Source: Methanococcoides sp. EBM-47 (GTDB lineage Archaea; Halobacteriota; Methanosarcinia; Methanosarcinales; Methanosarcinaceae). From it: a DNA stretch of 64,000 nt. This document shows positions 39,410 to 50,176 of the stretch, in pieces. Positions within the stretch are counted from its first letter, which is position 1; every line of letters starts with the position of its first letter. The stretch lies in assembly GCA_001896725.1 (NCBI GenBank), contig MPPA01000009.1, forward strand, positions 124,001-188,000. The letters run 5' to 3'. Under the pieces are notes generated by a model that worked only from the letters and a program-made list of their open reading frames with translations, was not told the origin of the DNA and searched no databases. Both the position numbers and the translations under genes were made by a program.

Positions 39410-40393
39410 TTAACTATATTTTTCAGCATTCATGCGACAATGCTCTCGCACTTCATCTAACCAGCGTTCATACCAATGCCACGTCTTACCAGCAACTAAT
39501 GTTCCATATCCTTTCCCAGAATTCTTAGCATCCAAAGATTGCCAAAGCTGAGTGTGATTATACATAGTGAACTTTAGATAACCTTCATTTTTCATCAGTT
39601 CAACAATCTGTTTAGGTAGATACTTGTTCCTTTCAGTTTCTTTAATGACTACATAATCTTTATTCACTGCTTCAGCTAATGGTGAGTCGCTTTTAACAAA
39701 TTCAATAACCCTATCTGCTTGCCCTTTACTATTAGCTGTCTTAAGAATAAACAAAATACGATATGCATATCGTTGACTTCCAAATTCTTCATCCGTTAGT
39801 TTGTAATCAAAATCTTTGATAAAACTTTGAATATGCGCAGGAAGGTCATGATGCTCTTCGAGCATTTTCTTTTGCTCAGTGTTAATAGTAGAGAATTGAA
39901 GACTAAATGAGAGATGCTGTTCTATTCCCATACTTGGATCAAATAATTTCTTGATATAATCATTGTAATTTAGACAGCAGGCCTGAAATTTGGCACTTAG
40001 GATGTCATCAATTCTTGTAGTCATCTGATGCTCAATTTCATGTCGTAAACCAATTAAGAAACGTAAATTATTTGCAGCATCTTTATCAATAGGACAGTTT
40101 TTTTCATTTAGGCAACGCTCAAGTTCCCAGTATTTAAAAGCACCATGTTTTGTCTTGTCGAATGTCCTTTTTTTCCCGTTTTGTGTGAAATATCTGTATT
40201 CAATTTTATTACTTCGATAGTAGGCGTGAAGAAGGTAAGTCCATGCAATAATCATCAGTACAACATATGTTTCAGACTTAAAAGTGATATTAGGATTATT
40301 AAAAATTTGTACAGCCGCAAGTGCAGCCTCTCTGGATTTTTTGACAAGCTCAGATTTGACAGAACCAATGCGTCTGTTTCGTTGTTTAGTCAT
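39410..40393 (-). CDS. DUF3644 protein
   Basis: The 327-residue protein has the DUF3644 N-terminus: LVKKSREAALAAVQIFNNPN, then TYVVLMIIAWTYLLHAYY and a helical region with LIGLRHEIEHQM. The C-terminus, from residue 240 or so, resembles a winged-helix module in NKYLPKQIVELMKNEGYLKF. DUF3644 has no proven activity but is often found in defence islands. The start overlaps the upstream nuclease gene by ATGA, so the two products are probably made together. Confidence 0.75.
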   Translation of the reverse strand: MTKQRNRRIGSVKSELVKKSREAALAAVQIFNNPNITFKSETYVVLMIIAWTYLLHAYYRSNKIEYRYFTQNGKKRTFDKTKHGAFKYWELERCLNEKNCPIDKDAANNLRFLIGLRHEIEHQMTTRIDDILSAKFQACCLNYNDYIKKLFDPSMGIEQHLSFSLQFSTINTEQKKMLEEHHDLPAHIQSFIKDFDYKLTDEEFGSQRYAYRILFILKTANSKGQADRVIEFVKSDSPLAEAVNKDYVVIKETERNKYLPKQIVELMKNEGYLKFTMYNHTQLWQSLDAKNSGKGYGTLVAGKTWHWYERWLDEVREHCRMNAEKYS

Positions 40394-41354
40394 ATCAAAA
40401 CCTCTAAATACGGCTTGCGATCAATGACTGCCGCATTAACTTTTGTCCGAAGAAACTCTAAAAAATTACCTTCTTTCTCAAGCAAAAGCACTATTTCTTT
40501 TAAAGTACAAAGAACAACTACTTTTTGTTGTAGTGAATCCTTACAGGTAGACACTGCCGGGCTTGTAAATTTAGATGCCGATATAATAATAGCACGACTT
40601 TCTGCGCGATGGTATACGCGTAGAAGGTGTTGAGAAATTTCAGGAACACCAATTGGACTGTCCCACCATTTCATTTCAACAAAATAGAGATGACTATCAA
40701 CTTCAATAACACCGTCAATTTGCTCTATAATTCCTTCTCCATCATCACCTGTAAGTGTAAAAGCTTCGCGAATTAGGATTCCATAGGCAAGAAATAGCGA
40801 ATTCAAGATACTTTCTAGCTTTTTGCCTCGCTTTTGTTTATCCTTTTCAGAGAACAGAGAGAATAATTCACCTTTTAATTTTTCAATATTCTCTTTCTTT
40901 TTGCGCACTTTTTCAATTTCAGCATGTTTCCTAGCTAAATTATCTCTTTTTTCGGATTCGCGTTCATTTGTCATTCGAGTAAAGCTGTCTTTTACATTCA
41001 CTAAATTCCTTATTTCTGCAACTAATCCTTTTGCTGTTAATTGATCATCCGGCCAGCATGAAGAAAAAGACTCAAATTCAACTACCCTTTTCAAAACTTC
41101 CCTGCGCTCTCTTAAATATTTGTCTCCACTTTCATTCATTTTGGTTAAAATTTGCCGAGTGATTTCAAATTTGTTGATGTTATCTTTGTTTTGCTTCCAT
41201 TGCTCAAATGGAGTCTGCATTAAACTTAAAGGCACCCCTGCACCTTGAAAAAACAGAAATACGTCTTTTTTGCTTTTGTTTAGGCGCGGAATAGTATTGA
41301 TGAGAAGGTTCATCAAATCAGGTGGATAGTGAAAAATATTATCCATTTTCATGT

Positions 41355-41361
<7 letters not shown>
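40390..41361 (-). CDS. PD-(D/E)XK restriction endonuclease-like (Mrr-cat type) protein
   Basis: The 323-residue protein has a nuclease domain at its C-terminus: E183 in KLESILNSLF, D216 in EQIDGVIEVD, and E229 and K231 in YFVEMKWW, the E-D-ExK pattern of Mrr-like enzymes. The preceding residues 125-180 form a charged coiled coil and residues 8-60 (HYPPDLMNLLINTIPRL) a small helical domain of unknown type. It starts within the end of hsdS (seven-base overlap) and overlaps the DUF3644 gene. A DNA-cleaving role, perhaps dependent on DUF3644, is inferred. Confidence 0.78.
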
Positions 41362-42582
<1,221 letters not shown>

Positions 42583-42590
<8 letters not shown>

Positions 42591-42924
42591 CCCTACTCAC
42601 CTCCACCTTCAATTCTCCCAGTTCCTTTTCAAGTTCTTCGATGGTGGGGAGGCTGTCTTTAAGATCATCGGGCAGATAAGGACACTTTACACCAGAAAGT
42701 GTGACAGTATTATAATTCAAGAATAATTGTCCAGCAGGCTGTTGGACTATTGGCTCATGCGAAGAAAAAGCAGGTGATTCAGCACAGGAAAACTTAAAGG
42801 GAGCACAACATTCCTTGAGCCTTTGCGGCTTTGCGCCTTTGCGTTTATTTCTCTTAAATACACTTTTTACCAATGTACTCAGCCTTCCTTTTTCATTTTC
42901 CATGTGTATATCAATTCTGACCAT
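42583..42924 (-). other. Doubtful 113-residue frame upstream of hsdS with TTTGCG repeats
   Basis: The frame overlaps hsdS by eight bases. Its last 30 residues (LPDDLKDSLPTIEELEKELG) are hydrophilic and charged and could belong to a small real protein. The first half translates a degenerate tandem repeat, CCTTTGCG/GCTTTGCG (42817-42846), a kind of low-complexity sequence that commonly produces spurious KGAKPQR-like peptides. Either it is an eroded gene or only a leader for hsdS. Confidence 0.35.
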
Positions 42925-43000
42925 TGCTTTTCAACTGCACACCTTTCTATTTCTTCACTACTTTTTACCCTAGTTTATACCCTAAGTTTTAAACACTCCT

Positions 43001-44449
43001 TCATTTACCGGAGATTACTTCCCAGTGTCCGCCCTTTGCCGGACCTATGCGCCTGAGCAGACCTTTTTCTTTCAATATGGAGATATTGGTCTCTACCTTT
43101 CTTTGGGAAATGCCAATGGCCTCTGATATCATTCTGGCAGAAATATGCGGGTCTGTCAGTATCAGATCAAGTATCTTTTGCTGGTTTGGATTGAGATTTT
43201 CTCCGACCCTATCTCCGACCTTTTCTCCGACCCTATCTCCGACCTTGTCCTGTAAATTGTCATCATTTGCCTTTTTGGTTTCTTCGGGTTCATACCGTCT
43301 GAAGGTCACGATGAACTGTGTACCCACTTCTTCAAAGCTGGTCTGAGGTTCTGCAGCCAATATCCTGCGGATGCCTGCACCCCACTTCTCTATAAGTCCT
43401 GCTTCGTGGAAAATATCCGCGATAAGTTCATTGCGCCGCTCGGAAAACATGCCCGACCTGATCATTTCCACAGACAGCCCTCCATAGAGGCGGCCCTTGT
43501 TCCTGATCTCCACCCGGTTCCTGAAGACCGCCACATTCACCGAATCATACTCGAAATAATCACGGTGGCAAAACGCATTGATAATTCCCTCCCTCAGCGC
43601 ATCCCTGTCGATCTCCGGCACATCGACACGCTTCAGTCCTTCAAGCCGCATGCCCACATGGATATTCGCAAGCACATACTTCTCAGCCTGCGCTATCAGA
43701 TAGAAAATATCCCCGAAATGGTCCTGCATGTCAAGGATAAGGGAGGTATCCTCCCTTGCAAAAGTGGCACACCTCAACCTTGCATTCGGGAAAAAGTCTT
43801 CCGGCCTCTCACCAAAGAGAATGACAGCAGCGTTGGTAGGCTTGCCACCACAAAGCAATTTCAGCTTATCCATGGACTTCTGAAGATCGCCGTCATGCGG
43901 TCTTCCTGCGCTTTTAAGGAACGCAATGAACTTCTCCTCGCTGATATCATCAAGTGTGGCATTCCTACACACCTCAGTATCCCAGCGCAGCCTCTCCCGG
44001 TTCTTGCAAAGGATCATACTCTCAAGCTCATGGATGCTCAGGCGCCGGTCCTCGTCCGCAACCCGCACATAAGCCCGGCCATATGCAAAATAAGGCACAT
44101 TGCTGCCTGCAAACTCCACAAGAATACACTTCTTGCCTCTGATATCCACCTGATAGATAAAAGGATGAATAGAAGGCTCTATGCCCTCCGATATAGCCCT
44201 TGATATATCCCTCAGGGTCTTCCTGCCAGGCTCCTGTCCCAGAACCGTGCCATCGTCCTTCACGCCAAAATAAAGCTCTCCCTCATGATGCTTGTTCAGC
44301 ATAGCAACAATGGATATGACAGCCTCCTTTAGCTCCGAAGTAGACCTTTTCAGTTCAACTGTTTCACTTTCCTTAAGCGGAAGCTCATAATCCAGTTTCT
44401 TCTCACGTATAACAAAATCAGAGGAATCAGTCATGACACTACTTTCCAT
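43001..44449 (-). CDS. AlbA_2/RecG-like DNA-binding protein with winged helix
   Basis: The 482-residue protein starts with an AlbA_2 (Schlafen-type) domain: ESETVELKRSTSELKEAVIS with GELYFGVKDDGTVLGQEPGR. Then comes the GHKL-like C-terminal region of this family (LREGIINAFCHRDYFEYDS, EIRNKGRLYGGL, IEKWGAGIRRI), a repetitive linker and a winged helix (ISARMISEAIGISQRKVETN). Such proteins are called RecG-like or Schlafen-like transcription regulators and are common beside type I loci. The linker holds four 12-bp DNA units (43199-43246, VGDRVGEKVGDRVGEN). Confidence 0.82.
   Translation of the reverse strand: MESSVMTDSSDFVIREKKLDYELPLKESETVELKRSTSELKEAVISIVAMLNKHHEGELYFGVKDDGTVLGQEPGRKTLRDISRAISEGIEPSIHPFIYQVDIRGKKCILVEFAGSNVPYFAYGRAYVRVADEDRRLSIHELESMILCKNRERLRWDTEVCRNATLDDISEEKFIAFLKSAGRPHDGDLQKSMDKLKLLCGGKPTNAAVILFGERPEDFFPNARLRCATFAREDTSLILDMQDHFGDIFYLIAQAEKYVLANIHVGMRLEGLKRVDVPEIDRDALREGIINAFCHRDYFEYDSVNVAVFRNRVEIRNKGRLYGGLSVEMIRSGMFSERRNELIADIFHEAGLIEKWGAGIRRILAAEPQTSFEEVGTQFIVTFRRYEPEETKKANDDNLQDKVGDRVGEKVGDRVGENLNPNQQKILDLILTDPHISARMISEAIGISQRKVETNISILKEKGLLRRIGPAKGGHWEVISGK
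43199..43246 (-). repeat. 12-bp tandem repeat in the AlbA_2 protein linker
   Basis: Four in-frame units of TTCTCCGACCCT/ATCTCCGACCTT encode the linker VGDRVGEKVGDRVGEN. Units are multiples of three, so copy changes alter only linker length. Confidence 0.85.
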
Positions 44450-44542
44450 CTTAATACTCTCTCGGGGTAACAGGAAACATACACCTATTTAACATGCGTC
44501 AAAATATGCCGGATATACTTTCATACATTTCATCGCTGTTCA

Positions 44543-45469
44543 TCATTTATTCTTCCGGTCACAACCCCTTATAAGTTTTTTAATTTTTATCTCCAGCGAC
44601 TTTTTTTCCTGCTCCTGTGCTCCTTCAAGTAGTTCCACTTTGGAAAGAGCTTTGGCCAGATAACTTTTAGCAATGTTTGGGTCCTCGTCCATAAAAAAGA
44701 TAGCAACATGCAAGTATAGTTCCGGATCATCACCGAACTTTTTGCTGACCCTCTTTGCCAGGATCTTCATGAGTTCAAGTTCTCTCCGTTCTTTAAGTTC
44801 CAGAAGATAAACTGCGAACAGGTCAAAGTGTTCCGGGCTGTTCTCCGCCAGGAAATTGAGTTTCTCATCAGCATCCATTGCGAAGAACTCACTTTGAAGC
44901 CGTGTTTTTTCTATTTCATCTTCAGTGAACTCTCTTTCACCCCTCATAAGAAGCTGGTCCACATCTTCATCTGAAAGGTGCATTTTTTTGCCAAGCTTTT
45001 CCATGCGCTCTTCATATTGTTTTTCTTCCTTGGCTGTGTAAACTCCCAAAAAATAGCATATCCACTTTATATACGCCTGTTTGTCTCCCATCCACGATCT
45101 GTTGTCAATGGACCACAGAATATAGTCAATGACCAGTTTGAATTCATGGAAGGTGATCGGTTTTTTTTCAAGCGCATCCACCAGAGGCCCAAGCATCAAA
45201 ATTTCAAAAGGGTGAGAGAAATAACTGACATCCTTGTCAAGGTTCATTTTGATATCCCTTAAAATAGAGATTATTTCCTTGTCAGTGATCGTATTGTCGT
45301 GCTCATGATAATAAAGCGCGATACCTCCCTCAATGGTTCCTAAATGCTCGCTATATTCGGCTTCGTTGTCCTGAAGACTTCTTATCTGTTTAACTTCCGG
45401 TGTATCCGGCTTAAGAAAATCGCTCAACGATACCCCAGCTTTCAAATGATCAGTGTCATTAGAGCTCAT
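44543..45469 (-). CDS. Uncharacterised protein co-transcribed with hsdM
   Basis: I do not recognise this 308-residue protein. It is acidic and largely helical, has no signal peptide or membrane segment and is rich in charged repeats ([20 protein letters not shown]). The C-terminal third ([20 protein letters not shown], then [19 protein letters not shown]) looks like tetratricopeptide-type helices. ATG 45469 overlaps the hsdM stop by 11 bases, so translation is coupled to the methylase. That coupling suggests a role in the restriction system, for example as an assembly or control factor; this is inference. Confidence 0.7.
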   Translation of the reverse strand: MSSNDTDHLKAGVSLSDFLKPDTPEVKQIRSLQDNEAEYSEHLGTIEGGIALYYHEHDNTITDKEIISILRDIKMNLDKDVSYFSHPFEILMLGPLVDALEKKPITFHEFKLVIDYILWSIDNRSWMGDKQAYIKWICYFLGVYTAKEEKQYEERMEKLGKKMHLSDEDVDQLLMRGEREFTEDEIEKTRLQSEFFAMDADEKLNFLAENSPEHFDLFAVYLLELKERRELELMKILAKRVSKKFGDDPELYLHVAIFFMDEDPNIAKSYLAKALSKVELLEGAQEQEKKSLEIKIKKLIRGCDRKNK

Positions 45470-47093
45470 ATCCGATCCTCTTCAGATTTTCCTTTATCTT
45501 CTCTTCTAATTTCCTGGATCTGGCAAACTGCTCCGACAACTGCAGGGTCAGCCTTTCCATCTTCTCTGAGAAGGGCTCGCCATCATCTTCCTGTGCTGCT
45601 GCACCTACATAACGGCCCGGGGTGAGCACATGGCCATGTTTGCGGATCTCATCCACTGTCACAGACTTGCAAAACCCTGCCACATCCTCATAACCTTCTC
45701 CTTTTTTCCAGGCATGGAAAGTATTGGCAATGCGCAGGATGTCCTTTTCATGATCAAAATCACGCAGTACGCGGTCTTTCATGTATCCAAGATCATGTGC
45801 ATCAATGAATAGCACTTCACCTTTACGTGCCCGGCTGCCATTGTAAGCTTCCTTGCTGCGGGTCAGGAACCAGATACATGCAGGGATCTGGGTGTTAGTG
45901 AACAATTGCCCCGGCAGTGCCACCATGCACTCCACCAGGTCAGCCTCGATGATGGATCTGCGGATCTCACCTTCATTATTGGTATTAGAGCTCATGGAAC
46001 CATTGGCAAGCAATAATGCCATGCTGCCATTGGGAGCGAGATGATAGATCATATGCTGCATCCATGCAAAATTAGCATTACTTGAAGGAGGAATGCCATA
46101 TTTCCAGCGCTTATCATCCTTCAGTTGCTCTCCGCCCCATTCCTTCATATTGAACGGTGGATTGGTCATGATGTAATTTGCACGCAGGTCAGGATGTTGG
46201 TCGCGTGAGAACGTATCTGCAGACTCCTTTCCGAAATCAAAATCCATACCCCGGATGACCATGTTCATACAGGCGAGCCGCCAGGTAGTGGGATTTGACT
46301 CCTGTCCGTATATCGATAATTGCCCGATACGTCCGCCATGCTCTTCCACAAAACGTTCCGACTGCACGAAGAAACCACCCGAACCACATGCAGGGTCGTA
46401 CACCCTGCCCTGGAACGGTTCCAGCATCTCAACGATCAGAGTAACTATCGATTTCGGTGTGTAATACTGCCCACCCTTCTTACCTTCCGCACTGGCGAAC
46501 TGGCCAAGGAAATATTCGTACACATGACCCAGAATATCCTTAGCCTTCATGTTTTCATGGATAAATGGTATGGTGGAGACAAGATCTATCAACTCCCCAA
46601 GTTTACCGGATTCGAGCTGAAGACGTGCATAATCCTTGGTCAGCACACCTTTAAGCTTAGGGTTATCCTTCTCGATAGCCTCCATTGCATCATCAAGAAG
46701 CCGACCTACACTAACCATTTTGTAAGTATCGATCTTTCCATTCTTGATAGTGATCTCCGTACCCGAAGGAAGCTTGGCACAGCTTTGCAATGTACCCCAG
46801 CGAGCCAGAGCCGGTATCCAGAACACATTCTTTTCAGTATAATAATCCCTTATCTCCAGTTCTTCAGCCTCTAACTCCTCATCTTCCCCTAAATAATACT
46901 CATTATCCGGGTCTTTGAATTGTCCCAGAAGCTCCTTCCTTCGCTCCTCAAATGCATCAGATACATATTTAAGAAATACAAGGCCGAGAACTATATGCTT
47001 ATAGACAGCAGCATCAAGGTTGGAACGTAATTTATCTGCAGATGTCCATAGTTTGTTATCCAGTTCTTTCAGGAAATTCACATTTTCATCCAT
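45459..47093 (-). CDS. hsdM: Type I DNA methylase M subunit (N6-adenine)
   Basis: HsdM methylates adenine in the target chosen by HsdS. The 544-residue protein begins [20 protein letters not shown], has the S-adenosylmethionine motif [12 protein letters not shown] near residue 235 and the catalytic [10 protein letters not shown], and ends in a helical tail. The intact motifs imply an active methylase. It is first in the minus-strand hsd cluster. Confidence 0.95.
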   Translation of the reverse strand: MDENVNFLKELDNKLWTSADKLRSNLDAAVYKHIVLGLVFLKYVSDAFEERRKELLGQFKDPDNEYYLGEDEELEAEELEIRDYYTEKNVFWIPALARWGTLQSCAKLPSGTEITIKNGKIDTYKMVSVGRLLDDAMEAIEKDNPKLKGVLTKDYARLQLESGKLGELIDLVSTIPFIHENMKAKDILGHVYEYFLGQFASAEGKKGGQYYTPKSIVTLIVEMLEPFQGRVYDPACGSGGFFVQSERFVEEHGGRIGQLSIYGQESNPTTWRLACMNMVIRGMDFDFGKESADTFSRDQHPDLRANYIMTNPPFNMKEWGGEQLKDDKRWKYGIPPSSNANFAWMQHMIYHLAPNGSMALLLANGSMSSNTNNEGEIRRSIIEADLVECMVALPGQLFTNTQIPACIWFLTRSKEAYNGSRARKGEVLFIDAHDLGYMKDRVLRDFDHEKDILRIANTFHAWKKGEGYEDVAGFCKSVTVDEIRKHGHVLTPGRYVGAAAQEDDGEPFSEKMERLTLQLSEQFARSRKLEEKIKENLKRIGYEL

Positions 47094-47471
47094 GATCTCG
47101 ATCCTTTGTTCATTGAAATGTTCTTTATCCCATTTTAGACAGTTGGTTTGATCTCCTTCCCTTATATCATTTTCCTTTTAGTGTATCTTCAGCATTGACA
47201 ACCATTGATAAAAGTTCTTCTCATTTCTTTCTTCAGTTCACCGAACTTACCTGCCGCCGCCATCAGGCAGCCGAATACGCTCGCCCACCTGCCTTATATC
47301 GTATTCGTTGAAGTTTGACATACAGTGTTTAGTATGGGTGGGGGAATAAATACGTTTTAAATTATCTTAAAATTAGGAGTAAAATATGGAGTAATAGTTG
47401 GATGAATGAAGCTTTACGCACCTGAAAGTATTCCCATGTCTGGATGCCGAGAGATTATTTTTAATGTTGTT
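47094..47471. other. Gap between hsdM and the second fic gene
   Basis: This divergent promoter region holds an 8-bp inverted repeat, CGAATACG (47272-47279) with CGTATTCG (47300-47307), in a GC-richer island, and AT-rich promoter-like stretches on both strands. A 24-codon minus-strand frame from 47321 is too short to support. Confidence 0.5.
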
Positions 47472-47615
47472 ATTCTAAGCAAAGGAACATTAACTTAAAG
47501 TTGAAGATATAATTTTAAGTAAAGAAACCTTAATTTAAAATGAAGACTAGATTTTAAGTAAAGGATGCTAAACTTAAACTGCGTAACTGAACTCTTAGTA
47601 AAGGATCGTTGTCTT
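47472..47615 (+). repeat. Four tandem ~40-bp repeats in the fic promoter region
   Basis: Units begin at 47472, 47512, 47551 and 47591 (periods 40, 39, 40). The unit starts ATTTTAAGTAAAGGA, with the inner box TTAACTTAAA in the first three copies, and runs up to the ATG at 47616. Regular spacing of nearly four helical turns puts all copies on one face of the DNA, as expected for cooperative operators. Confidence 0.75.
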
Positions 47616-48767
47616 ATGAATGAAAGAGCCGGAAAATTTGTTTTGACACCTGAAGGTTACAGATCCTTCATACCTAAAGAGTTGCCACCAGAGCCTCCTA
47701 TCGAATATGATGATGAGCTACATTTGTTGCTTTCAAAGGCCGACAGGGATCTTGCCAGGTTGGATGGGATCACCTCTGTTCTACCAAACCCGGACCTTTT
47801 CATTGCAATGTATGTTAAGAAAGAAGCTCTTTTGAGTTCACAGATCGAGGGCACGCAGGCATCCCTTGAAGGAGTTCTGGAATTTGAAGCGGACCTTGTA
47901 CCAAAAGAAGATATCAGCGAAGTAAAAGAAGTCGTAAATTACATCAAAGCCTTAAACTATGGAATTGAAAGACTGGTCGAAACTTCGATGTCCCTGGCCC
48001 TCTTAAAAGAAATTCATAAGACCTTGCTGGAGGGAACAAGAGGAGATGGACTGAATTCCGGAAATTTCAAAGTTCTTCAGAATTATATAGGTACACCAGG
48101 CGCTTCAATAAGAGAAGCGATATTTGTACCACCTACACCGGCTATAACCATACCTGCAATGCAAGCATTGGAAAGGTTCCTGAACGAAAAGGACAACATT
48201 CCGGTGCTTATCAAGATAGGATTGATACATGCCCAGTTCGAAACCATACATCCCTTCCTTGATGGTAACGGCAGGATGGGACGACTTATCATCACCTTCT
48301 ATCTTGTCTGGAAAGAAATACTACCAAAGCCGCTTCTGTACCTGAGCTTTTACCTGAAGAACAATAGAAGCGAGTATTATGATCTGCTTATGAAAGTACG
48401 TACGGAAGGCGCGTGGGAAGATTGGCTCAAGTTCTTCCTCAAGGGTGTTAGTGAAACCTCCCAGGAAGCGGTTAACACCGCAGGAGAGATCATAAAATTA
48501 AAGGACGATATGACAAATAAGGTCTATGAGAACTCTATCTCAAGCATTCACGCCATACGATTGATAAACTTGCTGTTCGACAGTCCACTTATCAGCAGCA
48601 AGGACATTGCCAGCAGATTGAACATATCGTCCGTCACCGCAAATAGCCTTGTGACTAGATTTGAGGAAATAGGTATTCTGCATGAAGTGACTGGTAAAAA
48701 AAGATATAAGATGTATCTTTTCAAGGAATACGTTGACATAATAAGTAGAGGTACGAATATCATTTAG
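47616..48767 (+). CDS. Second Fic-domain protein (class II, winged helix)
   Basis: The roughly 383-residue protein has the inhibitory SSQIEGTQASLEGVLEFE near the N-terminus, the catalytic HPFLDGNGRMGRLIITFYL, and a C-terminal winged helix (ISSKDIASRLNISSVTANSL). ATG 47616 (MNERAGKFVLTPEGYRSF) is preferred to 47565, which lies in the repeat array. It is transcribed away from hsdM and shares only family likeness with the Fic at 35.6 kb. Fic/winged-helix proteins of this type can control their own expression. Its targets are unknown. Confidence 0.9.
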   Translation: MNERAGKFVLTPEGYRSFIPKELPPEPPIEYDDELHLLLSKADRDLARLDGITSVLPNPDLFIAMYVKKEALLSSQIEGTQASLEGVLEFEADLVPKEDISEVKEVVNYIKALNYGIERLVETSMSLALLKEIHKTLLEGTRGDGLNSGNFKVLQNYIGTPGASIREAIFVPPTPAITIPAMQALERFLNEKDNIPVLIKIGLIHAQFETIHPFLDGNGRMGRLIITFYLVWKEILPKPLLYLSFYLKNNRSEYYDLLMKVRTEGAWEDWLKFFLKGVSETSQEAVNTAGEIIKLKDDMTNKVYENSISSIHAIRLINLLFDSPLISSKDIASRLNISSVTANSLVTRFEEIGILHEVTGKKRYKMYLFKEYVDIISRGTNII

Positions 48768-48794
48768 AGTGGGTTTCAATTTGTTTTAGTTGGA

Positions 48795-49210
48795 CGGGCT
48801 GCCCTTCTGCGCTACGCTTGGAACAACAGCCCTTTACCAGGCGGCTGGAGCATCTGCGCGCCTGAAGTCGCACCCATGCTTAGATAGTCTGTCTTGAACT
48901 TCCAATTGTTGCTTTTACCTGCTGATTACTTGTCGGTCTGGAGTCCTGCGCTTGCTCAGCTTTGCTTCGCAATGCTCGAACCTCAGCCCTCTATCGTGGC
49001 TAGGGCATCGATACGCGATCTTAAGCATATCCGTGCTGGAATTGAGTAAGTGTTACTGATGGGACAATTAAATATAGGGTCTTAAGATCCCACGCATACC
49101 GGCCCTTGGGGAGCAGAGCTTTGTTGGCTCCTTCGTGACAATATTGCTAATCAATGGGCTTGGCTGCCCTCATAGAATCCTGTGAGCAGGCTGATGCCTC
49201 TTTCTTTCAT
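48795..49210. other. GC-rich gene-free stretch of unknown nature
   Basis: This roughly 400-base stretch is visibly richer in G and C than the AT-rich intergenic regions around it, and has no convincing reading frame in either direction. Paired segments such as GGGCTG/CAGCCC (48812-48838) and AGGCG/CGCCT (about 48849-48873) suggest RNA structure or eroded repetitive DNA. Signature motifs of RNase P RNA, SRP RNA and tRNA were looked for and not seen. Confidence 0.4.
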
Positions 49211-49329
49211 TTCCTATTTTTAAAATCCTTATCCATTATCATTTTACTTCTAGCTGTATATAATATTTATTCTCTAAAAAATTACTTAATAAATATTTTG
49301 ATATCATTGACGAAAACATAAATATATCG

Positions 49330-49394
49330 GGCATTGGTATTGAAATATAGTAATATACTATTAACTCCTATATTTCAATACCAATGCCGTTTTT
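49330..49394. terminator. 21-bp perfect inverted repeat followed by a T-run
   Basis: Arms at 49330-49350 and 49368-49388 match perfectly over 21 bp (start GGCATTGGTATTGAA), with a 17-base loop and then TTTTT on the plus strand. It lies 3' of pyrF (minus strand) and beyond the GC-rich stretch. It could be a terminator for transcripts from either side or the end of a small mobile element. Confidence 0.55.
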
Positions 49395-49493
49395 CTTAGT
49401 ATTTAATCATAAGGTGCTCAATTTGTGTGCCTCAGGACTCATAGGGTTCATCACTGTTCAGAAAATAAGCTCATCACAGGCACACATTATATA

Positions 49494-50159
49494 TTATTGA
49501 TCGATCGTATCCTTGATTTCTTTTACTATGTCCATAGCAGCTTGTTTGGGATCATCGGCCAGAAGGATGCTCCTGCCGACAATTACCCAATCCGCTCCTG
49601 CTTTGATGGCATCGGCAGCACTGCCACCCTGTGCACCCACACCAGGGGATATGATGGCCATATCATTTCCAATAATACTGCGTATCATTTGTACACGTTC
49701 AGGGCGTGTGGCCGGTGCAACAACCCCCGCAACGTTTGCATTTGATGCCATCTGTGCCATATCCTCTGCGACCCTCTGCATGAAATCAATGGCTCCGGGA
49801 TGGCTCATCTCAGTAACAACATATATGTTGCCTCCATAGATCTCAGCAACTTCCACACACGTCCTAAGGCTGTCAGAACCTGTAAAACCATGGACAATTA
49901 CTGCACTTGCTCCTACTCCGAATGCCTGTTCACAGATCAGACGGTCTGTATTAGGTATATCGGCTACTTTGAAGTCAGCTATCACAGGCACCATTTCTGC
50001 AATTTCACCTATGATGCCTTTTCCTGCTGCAAGGACAAGAGGATAGCCTATCTTGATAGCATCCACATGACCTTTTACATTTTGGGCTATTCTGAGCGCC
50101 TGCTGTCCGTCCGTAACATCCAGAGCGAGTATCAATCGTGTATCTTTGATCAACTGCAT
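49494..50159 (-). CDS. pyrF: Orotidine 5'-phosphate decarboxylase
   Basis: PyrF makes UMP, the last step of pyrimidine synthesis. The roughly 221-residue TIM barrel starts [20 protein letters not shown] and has the catalytic [20 protein letters not shown] and ending [20 protein letters not shown] with GRSI. The start at 50159 is supported by AGGAAGTG just upstream; an earlier ATG at 50174 lacks a ribosome binding site. It is 18 bases after dys. Confidence 0.95.
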   Translation of the reverse strand: MQLIKDTRLILALDVTDGQQALRIAQNVKGHVDAIKIGYPLVLAAGKGIIGEIAEMVPVIADFKVADIPNTDRLICEQAFGVGASAVIVHGFTGSDSLRTCVEVAEIYGGNIYVVTEMSHPGAIDFMQRVAEDMAQMASNANVAGVVAPATRPERVQMIRSIIGNDMAIISPGVGAQGGSAADAIKAGADWVIVGRSILLADDPKQAAMDIVKEIKDTIDQ

Positions 50160-50176
50160 CACTTCCTGGTACATTA

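Noticed and set aside
43406-44203. Long plus-strand frame of 265 codons opposite the AlbA_2 gene
   Set aside because: It is antisense to a well-supported domain-containing gene and its product is His/Arg-rich with no recognisable motif.
47268-47321. 24-codon minus-strand frame ahead of hsdM
   Set aside because: Too short and unsupported; the sequence is dominated by inverted repeats.
48795-49210. GC-rich stretch as RNase P RNA or SRP RNA
   Set aside because: Conserved signatures of either RNA were not found on either strand.
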